NCBI GenBank assembly: GCA_964594365.1
Contig: CAZQMB010000003.1
Coordinates: 34,866 to 98,865 of the forward strand
Direction of reading: 5' to 3'
Source: CAIUSP01 sp964594365
GTDB taxonomy: Bacteria > Actinomycetota > Thermoleophilia > Solirubrobacterales > 70-9
Length of the DNA: 64,000 nucleotides
The translations under genes and the position numbers were made by a program. Each line of letters begins with the position of its first letter. Position 1 is the stretch's first letter. Below, piece after piece: positions 50,386-58,852 of this stretch. Under the pieces are notes generated by a model. That model searched no databases. It was not told the origin of the DNA and was given only the letters and a program-made list of their open reading frames with translations.

Positions 50386-50391
50386 TATCTT
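50386..50391 (+). promoter_or_regulatory. Candidate -10 box (TATCTT) of the gene at 50398
   Basis: TATCTT ends six bases before the GTG at 50398, with no Shine-Dalgarno between, consistent with leaderless transcription. Confidence 0.45.
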
Positions 50392-50397
50392 GGCCCC

Positions 50398-50733
50398 GTG
50401 AGCAGTGAGTACACAGAGGAGCAGGTGGTAGCAGCCGTCGATTCGCTCTCCGGTGCTGAATCCGTGCAGGAGGCGGAGAGGGTGATCTCGCAGGCTGCCC
50501 CCCAGATCCAGCGGATCCTCGGCGAGGCGCTCGCTGCAGGTGGCTGGTTCGACGAATCGCACGACTCGGAGGTGCTTCGGGTCGCCACGCTGCCCGATCA
50601 GGATGAGCGACTGACCGCTGTCCGCACGTTGCTTGCAGAAGAGGCGAGAATCGCAACCATGATCGGAGCGGCGATCGGCTGGTCGCTCGCACGGGAACTG
50701 GAAAAGACGAACTCCGGAGGAGGAGAAAAGTGA
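50398..50733 (+). CDS. Small helical hypothetical protein
   Basis: A 111-residue soluble protein, acidic and almost wholly helical (EEQVVAAVDSLSGAESVQEAERVI, then QIQRILGEALAAGGWF, and LTAVRTLLAEEARIATMIGAAIGWSLARELEK). No family is recognised. GTG 50398 has no ribosome site. Its last bases overlap the GTG of the UPF0173 hydrolase gene by four (GTGA), so translation is probably coupled and a shared role is possible. Confidence 0.65.
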   Translation: MSSEYTEEQVVAAVDSLSGAESVQEAERVISQAAPQIQRILGEALAAGGWFDESHDSEVLRVATLPDQDERLTAVRTLLAEEARIATMIGAAIGWSLARELEKTNSGGGEK

Positions 50734-51443
50734 GACTCGATTACATCGGCCATTCGACGGTGATGCTGAACGAAGGTGACACGAAGGTGCTGATCGACCC
50801 GTTCCTCGCACCGAACAACCCGGTCGCCAAGGTCAGCGCAGACGAGGTAGACCCCACGCACGTCCTGCTCACCCACGCCCACCTCGATCACTACGCCGAT
50901 GCAGTGGCGGTTGGCAAGCGAACGGGGGCATCTTTCCTGGCGATCGCCGAACTGTCGAATGTGTTGGCCGAGGAGGGCATCGAGGACTGTGCAGATCCCA
51001 ACTTGGGGGGAACGGTCGAGTACGACTGGGGCTGGGTCAAGATGGTCCAGGCCTTCCACACGAGCACGGTTCCCGGCAGCAGCGATCGGCCCTTCAGTCC
51101 CACGCCAGGAACGGTGATCGGAGCCGCCGCTGGCTTGGTCGTGAACCTGGGAGGCAAGACCGTTTATCACCTCGGCGATACCTGTCTGTTCGGTGATCTC
51201 AAGCTGATCGCCGAGCGCACGCCGCCGGACGTCGCGTTGATTCCGATCGGAGGCCACTACACGATGGACCGTCACGATGCCGTGGTCGCCGCTGAGCTGC
51301 TCGGGGCGGGAACCGTGGTCCCAGTCCACTACAACACGTTCCCTCCGATCGAAACCGACGCAGAGGCATTCAAGAAGGACGTCGAGTCCGCGACCTCATC
51401 GAAGGTCGAGGTCCTCGCACCCGGTGAATCCCTCGAGATCTAG
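50730..51443 (+). CDS. UPF0173-family metal-dependent hydrolase (MBL fold)
   Basis: A 237-residue protein. It starts with the family opening MRLDYIGHSTVML, then carries the zinc motif VLLTHAHLDHYADAV at about 47-61. Further ligands are in AFHTSTVPG, LGDTCLFGDL, and the C-terminal VVPVHYNTFP histidine. UPF0173 proteins (YtkL-like) are widespread MBL hydrolases with unknown substrate. A GGAGGAG site precedes the GTG. Its TAG overlaps the stop of the convergent sigma-factor gene by four bases (CTAG). Confidence 0.92.
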   Translation: MRLDYIGHSTVMLNEGDTKVLIDPFLAPNNPVAKVSADEVDPTHVLLTHAHLDHYADAVAVGKRTGASFLAIAELSNVLAEEGIEDCADPNLGGTVEYDWGWVKMVQAFHTSTVPGSSDRPFSPTPGTVIGAAAGLVVNLGGKTVYHLGDTCLFGDLKLIAERTPPDVALIPIGGHYTMDRHDAVVAAELLGAGTVVPVHYNTFPPIETDAEAFKKDVESATSSKVEVLAPGESLEI

Positions 51444-52786
51444 GAGACCGGGGCGGACTCGATTACCGGATCGGGCGATTCGGTCGTTTCATCAGCCGGC
51501 AGCGGCGGCAGAGGCAGTTCCGGTTCCGGCGTCACTGGATCTGGAGTGGTGGCACCGGGAACGAAGTCACCCGTGTCGCTGAACCCGCCGGTGGATGAGG
51601 TCTCACCGTCGGCAACGGCGTTCGTCTCGCCAGTGGTGGAGGCGGGGTCGCCAGTGATGGCAGGCTCCTCGCTCTCGACGACCGGAGATTCGACTGCTGC
51701 CGCGGTCTCAGCGGTAGCTATCGCCGGCGCTGCGGGCACCTCGGTCTTCTGCTTCTCGACGACCGGTCCACTCGGCTTGCCTGAATTCCGGTCGCTGTTC
51801 ACCTCGTGTTCGATACCAACCGCACCTGCCGTGAGCAGAGCAGCGGTTGCGATTCCCGCAGCCGCCTTGCTTCCGACCGCGGCACCGACAGCGCTGATTC
51901 CGCCTGCCGCGCCTGAGCCTCCGATCGAAGCCACTCCGGCGCCGCCGATCGACCCGGCGCCGCCGCCACTGCCGATCCCGCTGAACAACGCTGCGATCTT
52001 GCCCTTGAGCAGGATCATCGGGGCGATGGGGAGGGCTGCAGCGAGCGCCCTCGAGTCGGAGCGGAGCTGCTTGCGGAAAGAGGTGCAGCTCTCGCAGGAC
52101 TTGACGTGCTTGCGCACTGGACCGGAGAGACGCTGGATTCCCTCGGCGGCCTCGGCGAGGTCCACGCGGACCTCTTCGCAGCTGAGACTGCGGGACTCGC
52201 TGCACTCGGCGAGCCCGATGCGGGCTCGGACCAGGAGGCTCTTCACACCCGGAATGGTGGTGTCCATCGCTTGAGCGATCTCGCTGTAGCTCATTGCATC
52301 CATCTCACGCAGCAGTAGGGCAGTGCGCTGCGTCTCGGGCAGTCGGCTGACGTCGGAGATCACGTTGCGGAACTCCTCACGGTGCTCGACGTTCTCGTAG
52401 GCCGAGACACCGTTCATGAAGCTGTGGATGTCCATCGAGTCCTGGCCGTCGGCTACGGGCTTGCGCAGATGGTTGAGAGAGCGGTTGCGGGCGATCCGAT
52501 ACAGCCAGGGCTTGACGTTGATCGGACGATCGTCTGCGATCATCGCGTTGTAGGCAGCGACGAACACCTCCTGCAGGACATCCTCTGCATCTTCGGTCGA
52601 GCGGAGCATCTGACGGCAGAATCCGAGCAGCCGGCCCTGATACCGGGAGACCAGCGTTTCGAATGCCGACTGATGTCCCTCACGGGTCAGGGCGACGAGG
52701 TTCTCGTCGCTCTCGAGCCGCAGAAGGGGAGACGGCCGGGACAGTAGGCCACGCTTACCTGCATATGTGAGTGTTGAGGCTTCCAT
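51440..52786 (-). CDS. ECF sigma factor with fused zinc-finger, hydrophobic segment and Pro/Thr-rich tail
   Basis: A 448-residue protein. The N-terminal 190 residues form a normal ECF sigma-70: region 2 with FETLVSRYQGRLLGFCRQMLRSTEDAEDVLQEVFVAAY, and region 4 with LPETQRTALLLREMDAMSYSEIAQAMDTTIPGVKSLLVRAR. Next comes a zf-HC2/anti-sigma-like zinc finger (CEEV, HVKSCESC). Gly/Ala-rich hydrophobic sequence around 245-320 follows, including one likely transmembrane helix (AAGIATAALLTAGAVGI). The last 110 residues are rich in Glu/Pro/Thr/Ser. ATG 52786 has AGGAG 14 bases upstream; GTG 52831 is the other choice. Confidence 0.85.
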   Translation of the reverse strand: MEASTLTYAGKRGLLSRPSPLLRLESDENLVALTREGHQSAFETLVSRYQGRLLGFCRQMLRSTEDAEDVLQEVFVAAYNAMIADDRPINVKPWLYRIARNRSLNHLRKPVADGQDSMDIHSFMNGVSAYENVEHREEFRNVISDVSRLPETQRTALLLREMDAMSYSEIAQAMDTTIPGVKSLLVRARIGLAECSESRSLSCEEVRVDLAEAAEGIQRLSGPVRKHVKSCESCTSFRKQLRSDSRALAAALPIAPMILLKGKIAALFSGIGSGGGAGSIGGAGVASIGGSGAAGGISAVGAAVGSKAAAGIATAALLTAGAVGIEHEVNSDRNSGKPSGPVVEKQKTEVPAAPAIATAETAAAVESPVVESEEPAITGDPASTTGETNAVADGETSSTGGFSDTGDFVPGATTPDPVTPEPELPLPPLPADETTESPDPVIESAPVS

Positions 52787-52932
52787 GACGGGAGTGGACT
52801 CTCCTTTCCTGTGCCCTCGGTATGAGAACACGGATCAAGCCTCAAGGTTCCGCATAAACACCTCGTAAAGGTGGCTTAACGATCTCCTTCCGATGCGGAA
52901 ATCAGGCGCGTAGGTGCCTGGCTGACGCTCAG

Positions 52933-53017
52933 TGCCCGGAGCGGGACTCGAACCCGCAATGCCCTTTCGGGCCGCGGCTTTTAAGGCCGCTGACTTTGCC
53001 AATTTGTCCACCCGGGC
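52933..53017 (-). tRNA. tRNA-Leu (anticodon TAA)
   Basis: A class II cloverleaf on the minus strand. Acceptor GCCCGGG pairs with TCCGGGC. The anticodon stem GCGGC/GCCGC has loop CTTAAAA (anticodon TAA). A long variable arm (GGCCCGAAAGGGC) and T arm GCGGG-TTCGAGT-CCCGC are present. CCA is not encoded. It lies just upstream of the ECF sigma gene. Confidence 0.96.
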
Positions 53018-53122
53018 AGCCCCGATGCTAGTCGTGCTCGCACGGTGCGTCTGGGCGGGGATTCTGCAATCTCGGTTACGGATTCCAACGTCGCCCGCTC
53101 CCTGCGCCACAATCAGCGAACG

Positions 53123-54796
53123 ATGTCCCATCCGCTCAACTGGCTCTATCGCCGACTCGGCTCCTGGTACCCGAAGGTCTTCGTAACCGCAGAGATGCTC
53201 GTGGCCTTCCCGGTCGTCCTGGGTGCCTTGGCGCTGTTCAGCTTCTATTACAACCCTGGCCCGGAGAACGGTCCGATCATCCTTGCCTCGGCGCTCGCCT
53301 TGACGGCGCTCGCCGTTGTCGCCGTGTTGGCCAGAGTGCTTCGTCGACTCCGCCCCGTCACCCGATACCTGCGCGGCGACCACACTGCCGATTCGACCGC
53401 CGCCGCATGGACCGCCGCCGTGGACCTCCCCACCCAGTTGGTCCGGCGCGACTTCTTCGTACCGGTCGCCATCACTCTCCCGCTCGCAATCCTCGCGGTA
53501 GTCCTGCTGGGTCTGAGTTGGTACGCGGTCTTCCCGCTGCTGCTCGTCTCGTTGATCGTGGTGGGTTATGCCGCGATCCTCCATTACCTCGCGCTCGAGG
53601 TGGCGATGCGTCCGATCCTCTACGACATCAACGAGAGCCTGGCCGAGCCCGTCCGAATCGAGCGGCCGGACATCCCCCTTCGGGTCAAACTGCTCGCGAG
53701 CCTCCCATTGATCAACGTGATCACCGGCATGACGGTCGCGGCGCTCACGTCGGAGGGCGGCAGCACCGCCTCGCTCGGTCTGGACGTCCTCATAGCTCTC
53801 TTCGTCTCGTTCACCATCAGTCTGGAGTTGACGATCCTCTTGTCTCGATCGATCTTGAGACCGATCGAGGATCTCGAGGCCGCCACGGAGCGGATCCGTC
53901 AGGGTCGCTTCGACGAGCACGTCCCGGTCACGACCGCTGACGAGTTCGGAGAGCTCTCCTCGGCCTTCAACCAGATGATCGACGGACTGGCAGAGCGCGA
54001 ACGCCTGCGCGAGGCATTCGGCACCTACCTGGATGAAGACGTTGCCAACTACATCATCCGCCAGGATTACGACCCCGAAGGAGCCGAGGCGGAGGTCTCA
54101 CTCCTCTTTTGCGACGTGGAGAACTTCGCTGCCACCGCAGCCTCGGCTTCGGCTCCTCAGATCGTCTCCCGGTTGAACGAACTGTACGAGTGCGTGGTGC
54201 CGATCATCTCGAGGCATCGCGGCCACGTCGACCAGTTCATCGGCGATGGCCTGCTTGCTGTGTTCGGCGCACCGGAGAAGCGTGACGATCATGCCGACCG
54301 TGCCGTGCAGTGCGCAGTGGAGATCGCGCGCACGGTCAACAGTCGGAAGCCCGGTGGTTTCAGCGTCAAGGTAGGCGTCAACTCCGGAACGGTCGTGGTG
54401 GGCTCGATCGGAGGTGCCGGTAGGCTCGCGTTCAGCGTGATCGGCGACGCAGTGAACGTAGCCTCACGTGTGGAAGAGATGACGCGCGAGACCGGTGATC
54501 AGGTGCTGATCACCGGAGACACGCGGGTTCTGCTCTCGGAGACGATCGAGGTGGTCCCGCGCGGCGACCGGGAGATCAAGGGGACCGGCCGTTCGATGGA
54601 GATATACGCGCCTGTGGTCCCGTACGCGGTCGAAACCGAGCCGGGCGAGGATGTGGGCGATCCGTTGGGCGCTCCGCAGCCCGGTGGGCTCGGCCGCCCG
54701 CAGAAGCCCGGCGAGGGTCTGGGGCGACGTTCTCCCGGCGGAGGACTCGGACAGTCGGCTCCTCCGGCCCCCGGTGGATACACGCTCCCCGGCTGA
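53123..54796 (+). CDS. Membrane-bound class III adenylate cyclase with HAMP domain
   Basis: A 557-residue enzyme. About six hydrophobic helices cover residues 17-245, followed by a HAMP linker (SILRPIEDLEAATERIRQGRFDEHVPV). The class III cyclase domain (about 325-490) has metal aspartates D331 (LFCDVENF) and D375 (FIGDGLLAVFG), then FSVIGDAVNVASRVEEM with the expected Asp, Asn and Arg. The adenine-selecting Lys is replaced by Gln371 (HVDQF). The final 50 residues are Gly/Pro-rich (GGLGRPQ-type). It makes cAMP from ATP, presumably in response to a membrane or envelope signal. Start ATG 53123. Confidence 0.92.
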   Translation: MSHPLNWLYRRLGSWYPKVFVTAEMLVAFPVVLGALALFSFYYNPGPENGPIILASALALTALAVVAVLARVLRRLRPVTRYLRGDHTADSTAAAWTAAVDLPTQLVRRDFFVPVAITLPLAILAVVLLGLSWYAVFPLLLVSLIVVGYAAILHYLALEVAMRPILYDINESLAEPVRIERPDIPLRVKLLASLPLINVITGMTVAALTSEGGSTASLGLDVLIALFVSFTISLELTILLSRSILRPIEDLEAATERIRQGRFDEHVPVTTADEFGELSSAFNQMIDGLAERERLREAFGTYLDEDVANYIIRQDYDPEGAEAEVSLLFCDVENFAATAASASAPQIVSRLNELYECVVPIISRHRGHVDQFIGDGLLAVFGAPEKRDDHADRAVQCAVEIARTVNSRKPGGFSVKVGVNSGTVVVGSIGGAGRLAFSVIGDAVNVASRVEEMTRETGDQVLITGDTRVLLSETIEVVPRGDREIKGTGRSMEIYAPVVPYAVETEPGEDVGDPLGAPQPGGLGRPQKPGEGLGRRSPGGGLGQSAPPAPGGYTLPG

Positions 54797-54800
54797 GCGG

Positions 54801-54806
54801 TAGCCT
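54801..54806 (+). promoter_or_regulatory. Candidate -10 box (TAGCCT) of the ThDP enzyme gene
   Basis: TAGCCT ends ten bases before the ATG at 54817, immediately after the cyclase gene. Confidence 0.4.
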
Positions 54807-54816
54807 CGCGAGCGTA

Positions 54817-56478
54817 ATGTCGAGTTCGCCCGAGACCGGAGAGGCCGCTTCTGCCCAAGATGTCACGGCGCCGCACGGCGGCAGGTTGGTCGCTCGCGCC
54901 CTCAAGGCCCGGGGTGTGAGCAAGCTCTTCTCGCTCTCAGGTGGCCACCTCTTCTCGATCTACGACGGCTGCAAGGAGGAGGGAATCGAGATCGTCGACT
55001 TCCGGCACGAGCAGGCCGCTACCTTCGCCGCGATCGGCTGGGCAAAGGCACTTCGAGAGCCTGGGGTCGCCGCTCTGACCGCGGGCTGTGGCGTGACCAA
55101 CGGCATGAGCGCGATCGCCTCGGCTCAGGCAGACGGTGTGCCGATCGTGGTCCTCGGGGGGCGGGCGCCCGAGATGCGTTGGGGATCGGGATCGCTCCAG
55201 GAGATCGATCACATCCCGTTCGTCGAGCCGTTGGTCAAGTCGGCGGAGACCGTCCGTGACCCGGCCTCCATCCCGGCTGCCACCGCTGGCGCGATCGATA
55301 TCGCCGCCACCCCTCCTCTCGGTCCGACCTTCGTCGATTACCCGCTGGACGTGGTGTTCATGGAGGCAGAGGCCGAGACACCCGAGCCGCCTCCGGTTGC
55401 AGACACGGCCGCAGAGGGAGTGGATCAGGCGGCCGCGTTGCTCGCGGACGCCGAGCGCCCCGCGGTGATGGCGGGCTCGAATCTCTATTGGGGGCACGCA
55501 GAGGGTGAGCTCCGCGAACTGGTCGAGGCGCTCGGGATTCCTGTCTTCCTGAACGGGATGGGCAGGGGCTGCCTGCCTCCCGATCACGAACTCTTCTTCA
55601 GCCGGTCGCGAAGCGCCGCGCTGAAAGAGGCCGACGTCGCTCTGGTGATCGGAGTCCCGCTCGACTTCAGATTGGGTTTCGGTGGTTCTTTCGGAGAGGC
55701 GACCAAGCTGATCCACCTCGATGTGGCGCCGATGGGACTCGAGAAGGCGCGGCAGCCGGATCTGGCGCTGGTCGGTGATATCGCGGCATCCCTGACCGAT
55801 CTCCGGGAGGCTGCAGGCAAGAGCTTGGGCGCAACGACCGCATGGGTGGACTCACTGCGAGGTATCGAGACGGAGAAGGTCGCGGAGGAGGCAGAGATGT
55901 TCGAGGATGAGCGAGCGCCTCTCCATCCCATGCGGATCTACCGCGAGTTGCTCGACTTCCTGGATCGCGACGCAATCGTGGTCGGAGACGGCGGTGACTT
56001 CGTCAGCTTCGCCGGCAGGGTGATGGAGACCTGGCAGCCAGGCTGTTGGATGGACCCCGGGCCGTACGGATGCCTCGGTGCCGGACCGGGTCAAGCGATC
56101 GGAGCCAAGCTCGCCCACCCTGACAGGCAGGTCTGTCTGTTGATGGGGGATGGAGCATTCGGGTTCTCCGCGATGGAGTTCGACACGATGGCGAGGCACG
56201 ACCTGCCGGTTGTGGCCGTGATGGGTAACAACGGGATCTGGGGCCTCGAACATCACCCGATGAAGTTCCTCTACGGCTACTCGGTCGCTGCCGAACTAAG
56301 GCCTGAGACGCGCTATGACGAGGTGGTCGGAGCGCTCGGTTGTCACGGTGAGCTGGTGCGTTCGCCGGATGAACTCCGCCCCGCCCTCGAGAGGGCTTTC
56401 GCCTCGGGTAAGCCGGCCTTGGTGAACGTGCTCTGCGACCCAGAGGTCGCCTATCCACGCCGGGCGAATCTCGCTTAG
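54817..56478 (+). CDS. Thiamine-diphosphate-dependent enzyme (acetolactate synthase / oxalyl-CoA decarboxylase / 2-hydroxyacyl-CoA lyase-like)
   Basis: A 553-residue enzyme of the pyruvate-oxidase superfamily. The N-terminal pyrimidine-binding domain carries the catalytic Glu in FRHEQAATFAAIGWAKA (about residue 68), the FSLSGGHLFSIYDG start, and the EIDHIPFVEPL segment. The middle domain follows. The C-terminal domain has the ThDP/metal motif GDGAFGFSAMEFDTMARHDLPVVAVMGNNGIWG. The closest look is oxalyl-CoA decarboxylase or 2-hydroxyacyl-CoA lyase rather than biosynthetic acetolactate synthase, which has a regulatory subunit absent here. The exact substrate is unresolved. Confidence 0.85.
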   Translation: MSSSPETGEAASAQDVTAPHGGRLVARALKARGVSKLFSLSGGHLFSIYDGCKEEGIEIVDFRHEQAATFAAIGWAKALREPGVAALTAGCGVTNGMSAIASAQADGVPIVVLGGRAPEMRWGSGSLQEIDHIPFVEPLVKSAETVRDPASIPAATAGAIDIAATPPLGPTFVDYPLDVVFMEAEAETPEPPPVADTAAEGVDQAAALLADAERPAVMAGSNLYWGHAEGELRELVEALGIPVFLNGMGRGCLPPDHELFFSRSRSAALKEADVALVIGVPLDFRLGFGGSFGEATKLIHLDVAPMGLEKARQPDLALVGDIAASLTDLREAAGKSLGATTAWVDSLRGIETEKVAEEAEMFEDERAPLHPMRIYRELLDFLDRDAIVVGDGGDFVSFAGRVMETWQPGCWMDPGPYGCLGAGPGQAIGAKLAHPDRQVCLLMGDGAFGFSAMEFDTMARHDLPVVAVMGNNGIWGLEHHPMKFLYGYSVAAELRPETRYDEVVGALGCHGELVRSPDELRPALERAFASGKPALVNVLCDPEVAYPRRANLA

Positions 56479-56556
56479 CGTCTTCTTTCCGTAACGCTTT
56501 CGTCCTCCCTCGGTTGCTCAGGGATGATGTACGTGCTGCATCTCGCAGGTTGAATC

Positions 56557-57732
56557 GTGCCGATGTGGAGACGGACAGGAAACGGACGGAGATGGACGCT
56601 GCTGCTGTGCCTGGCGGTAGGCCTCGTGGTGAACGGAGGCCCAGCGGTTGGACACGCCCATGCGGCCACCCAGGAGGTCGGTGCGGTCGTCGCCCTCGGG
56701 GACAGCTTCGTCTCGGGTGAGGCCGGCCGCTGGTTCGGCAACGCCAGAGGAGGAGGGGCATCCGCACACGGAACCGATCGGCTCTGCGTGCTGAGGTGGT
56801 GGGGCTGCGAATTGCGAGCGGGCGGTGTCTACCGAGATGGACCTACCGCAAACTGCCACCGCTCGGATACGGCTCCGGTGCAAATCCTCTCACGTTCGTT
56901 TTCGCGCGGGGTGAACCTCGCGTGCTCCGGAGCCATTGCGCGCGACATCTACCTGCCTTCCGAGAGCGGACCGGCATCCGGGCTGGCGCCACAAGCCGAT
57001 CGCTTGAGGGCGGTCGCCGTACACCAGCGGGTATCGCTCGTGATCCTCGCCGTAGGCGCCAACGATGTCGGATTCTCGGATCTGGTCGCGGATTGTGCAG
57101 AAGCGTGGTTCACATCGAGGCGGGGAGGCTGCCGCCGTGTCGGTGCGATTGCGCTCGCCAGACGTTTGCCGACCTTCAGGGAGCGGGTCGAGATGGCGAT
57201 TGCCTCGGTGATTTCGGCGATGAAGGATGCCGGATATCGGAGGTCAGGTTGGGAGTTCATCGTTCACGGCTACGGATCCCCGGTTCCCCCAGGTCGGAAC
57301 TATCGCTACACCGAATCCTCGGTCCGGAGGTTGATGCCCGGAGGATGCCCGTTCACCGATGCTGACTCGGACTGGGCGAACGGCGATCTGATCTCGACCC
57401 TGAATCTAAACCTCAGAAGGCTCGCCTTGGCGCATGGCGCCCGCTTTCTCGATCTGACGAGTGCATTCGATGGGCACCGCGTGTGTGAGACCGGTTCCGA
57501 CCTGGTCTCAGGCTCTGGTCCATCGGGGGAGCGGGCCGAGTGGTTCCGCTTCCTGGTTCCGTGCTGCGGGGGAGAGAAGCGAGAGTCGTTGCATCCGAAT
57601 GCCTACGGGCAGCGGGCGATCGCGCACTGCCTGTCCATCTTCCTCTCCGACCTGCACGACACCGGCGTCTGCAGCGGTCGTCCGGGCTTCGGACCCAGCG
57701 CAGTGCGTGTCACAACGCGATCCGCGCCCTAA
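56557..57732 (+). CDS. Secreted SGNH/GDSL-type esterase
   Basis: A 391-residue secreted hydrolase. The signal peptide (about residues 1-37) is basic then hydrophobic, ending near HAHAA. Catalytic blocks: VALGDSFVSGEAGRWFG (the nucleophile Ser in GDSF-S), CSGA in block II, AVGANDVGFSDL with the oxyanion Asn, and SLHPNAYGQRAIAHC with the catalytic His. Ten or so cysteines suggest disulfides, as in Streptomyces secreted lipases of this fold. Substrates are probably lipid or acyl esters. GTG 56557 or ATG 56563 can be the start. It is convergent with the Ppx gene, stops overlapping by four bases. Confidence 0.88.
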   Translation: MPMWRRTGNGRRWTLLLCLAVGLVVNGGPAVGHAHAATQEVGAVVALGDSFVSGEAGRWFGNARGGGASAHGTDRLCVLRWWGCELRAGGVYRDGPTANCHRSDTAPVQILSRSFSRGVNLACSGAIARDIYLPSESGPASGLAPQADRLRAVAVHQRVSLVILAVGANDVGFSDLVADCAEAWFTSRRGGCRRVGAIALARRLPTFRERVEMAIASVISAMKDAGYRRSGWEFIVHGYGSPVPPGRNYRYTESSVRRLMPGGCPFTDADSDWANGDLISTLNLNLRRLALAHGARFLDLTSAFDGHRVCETGSDLVSGSGPSGERAEWFRFLVPCCGGEKRESLHPNAYGQRAIAHCLSIFLSDLHDTGVCSGRPGFGPSAVRVTTRSAP

Positions 57733-58682
57733 GGGGCAAGCGCTTCGATTGCGAGGCCGTGCATCAGATCGGTCTCTGAGACCTCGACTTCCTCGACCCC
57801 GAATGCGCGCATGATCTGGATCAGGATCACGGTGCCCGCGACGATGAAGGGCGCGCGATCTGCTCGCAGCCCCGGAACCTCTGCCCGCTCGGCGTGTGAC
57901 ATAGCCGAGAGCCGAGAGAGCGATCGTTGGACGGTCTCGAGGCTGAGAAGCGCCCCATGGATGTCGCCTCGATCGGGGTCGATCTCGCCGCGCTCGATCG
58001 CAGCCAGAGCAGCCGGCGTTCCGGCCACCGCAACCGCCCTCGTGATTCCGCTGGGATCAGCTCGATCACTCGCTGCGCGCACCGTGGAGAAGATCTCGTT
58101 GGCCAGGTTCTCCAGCTCCTCTGGATCAGGAGGATCCGAAATGAGGTGTCGCTCGGAGTGCCTCAGCACTCCGGCCTGAAGCGAGGTGTGGAACTCAGCC
58201 TCTTCGCCGGCTCCGATCACTATCTCGGTAGAGCCGCCACCGATATCCACGACCAGGGTCTGGTCATCGCCGGTGTGTTCGGCGGTGGCGCCGCGGAAGA
58301 CGAGCTTCGCCTCCTCCTCGCCGCTGAGGATCCGTGCATCAAGGTCGAATCGCTCCCTGATTTCCGCTACGAAGGCGTCTCCATTGTCAGCATCGCGCAC
58401 CGCGCTGGTTGCGCTCGCGAGCACCTTCCGGGCGTTCATCGTGGCCCAGGTCTCGCTGTATTCGGCAACCACCGCGCAGGTCCGCTCCATCGCCTCCGCC
58501 GACAGAGAGCCGGTCAGGTCGACTCCACTGCCGAGCGAGGTGACGGTGCTCTCTCGGCGCAGCTCTACGAGGCCATCCTGACCGCGTCGGGCGACCAGCA
58601 TGCGGGTCGAGTTCGTGCCCAGATCGACCACAGCGACGGTCTCGTCATCTCGAGGTGGCGTGGCGCGGGGAGGAGGACTCAC
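57729..58682 (-). CDS. Ppx/GppA-family phosphatase
   Basis: A 317-residue acetate-kinase/Hsp70-fold phosphatase. Motifs: VAVVDLGTNSTRMLVARR at the N-terminus, LASATSAVRDADNGDAFVAEI near residue 87, the EEEAKLVFRGA region, VVDIGGGSTEIVIG near residue 145, and the C-terminal ADRAPFIVAGTVILIQIM. The short length (no C-terminal extension) matches the exopolyphosphatase/pppGpp phosphatase form found in actinomycetes. It degrades polyphosphate, pppGpp, or both. TACCAT lies seven bases before the GTG start, fitting a leaderless mRNA. Confidence 0.93.
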   Translation of the reverse strand: MSPPPRATPPRDDETVAVVDLGTNSTRMLVARRGQDGLVELRRESTVTSLGSGVDLTGSLSAEAMERTCAVVAEYSETWATMNARKVLASATSAVRDADNGDAFVAEIRERFDLDARILSGEEEAKLVFRGATAEHTGDDQTLVVDIGGGSTEIVIGAGEEAEFHTSLQAGVLRHSERHLISDPPDPEELENLANEIFSTVRAASDRADPSGITRAVAVAGTPAALAAIERGEIDPDRGDIHGALLSLETVQRSLSRLSAMSHAERAEVPGLRADRAPFIVAGTVILIQIMRAFGVEEVEVSETDLMHGLAIEALAP

Positions 58683-58689
58683 CGTAGCG

Positions 58690-58695
58690 ATGGTA
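58690..58695 (-). promoter_or_regulatory. Candidate -10 box (TACCAT) of the Ppx/GppA gene
   Basis: The minus-strand TACCAT ends seven bases before the GTG at 58682, with no Shine-Dalgarno. Confidence 0.4.
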
Positions 58696-58793
58696 GTCCG
58701 GCCGCTGCCGGGGGGATCTTTCGGCAGTCGGCCTGAGTATCGAGAGCGTGGATCGAGTGGGCTACGCCGGAAGGTCGTGGCGCCCTCCTGTGT

Positions 58794-58799
58794 TAGATT
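58794..58799 (+). promoter_or_regulatory. Candidate -10 box (TAGATT) of the large secreted protein gene
   Basis: TAGATT lies about 53 bases before the GTG at 58853, leaving room for a leader that contains the AGGAGAGAGGGG ribosome region. The -35 is unclear. Confidence 0.3.
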
Positions 58800-58852
58800 T
58801 CTGATGCCCGCTGGGGAGCGGGTCAGGGAAAACCAGGAGAGAGGGGAATATC

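Noticed and set aside
52859..52873. CACCT...AGGTG hairpin between tRNA-Leu and the sigma gene
   Set aside because: Five-base stem only. The following TTTAT on the minus strand is suggestive but too weak to call a terminator.
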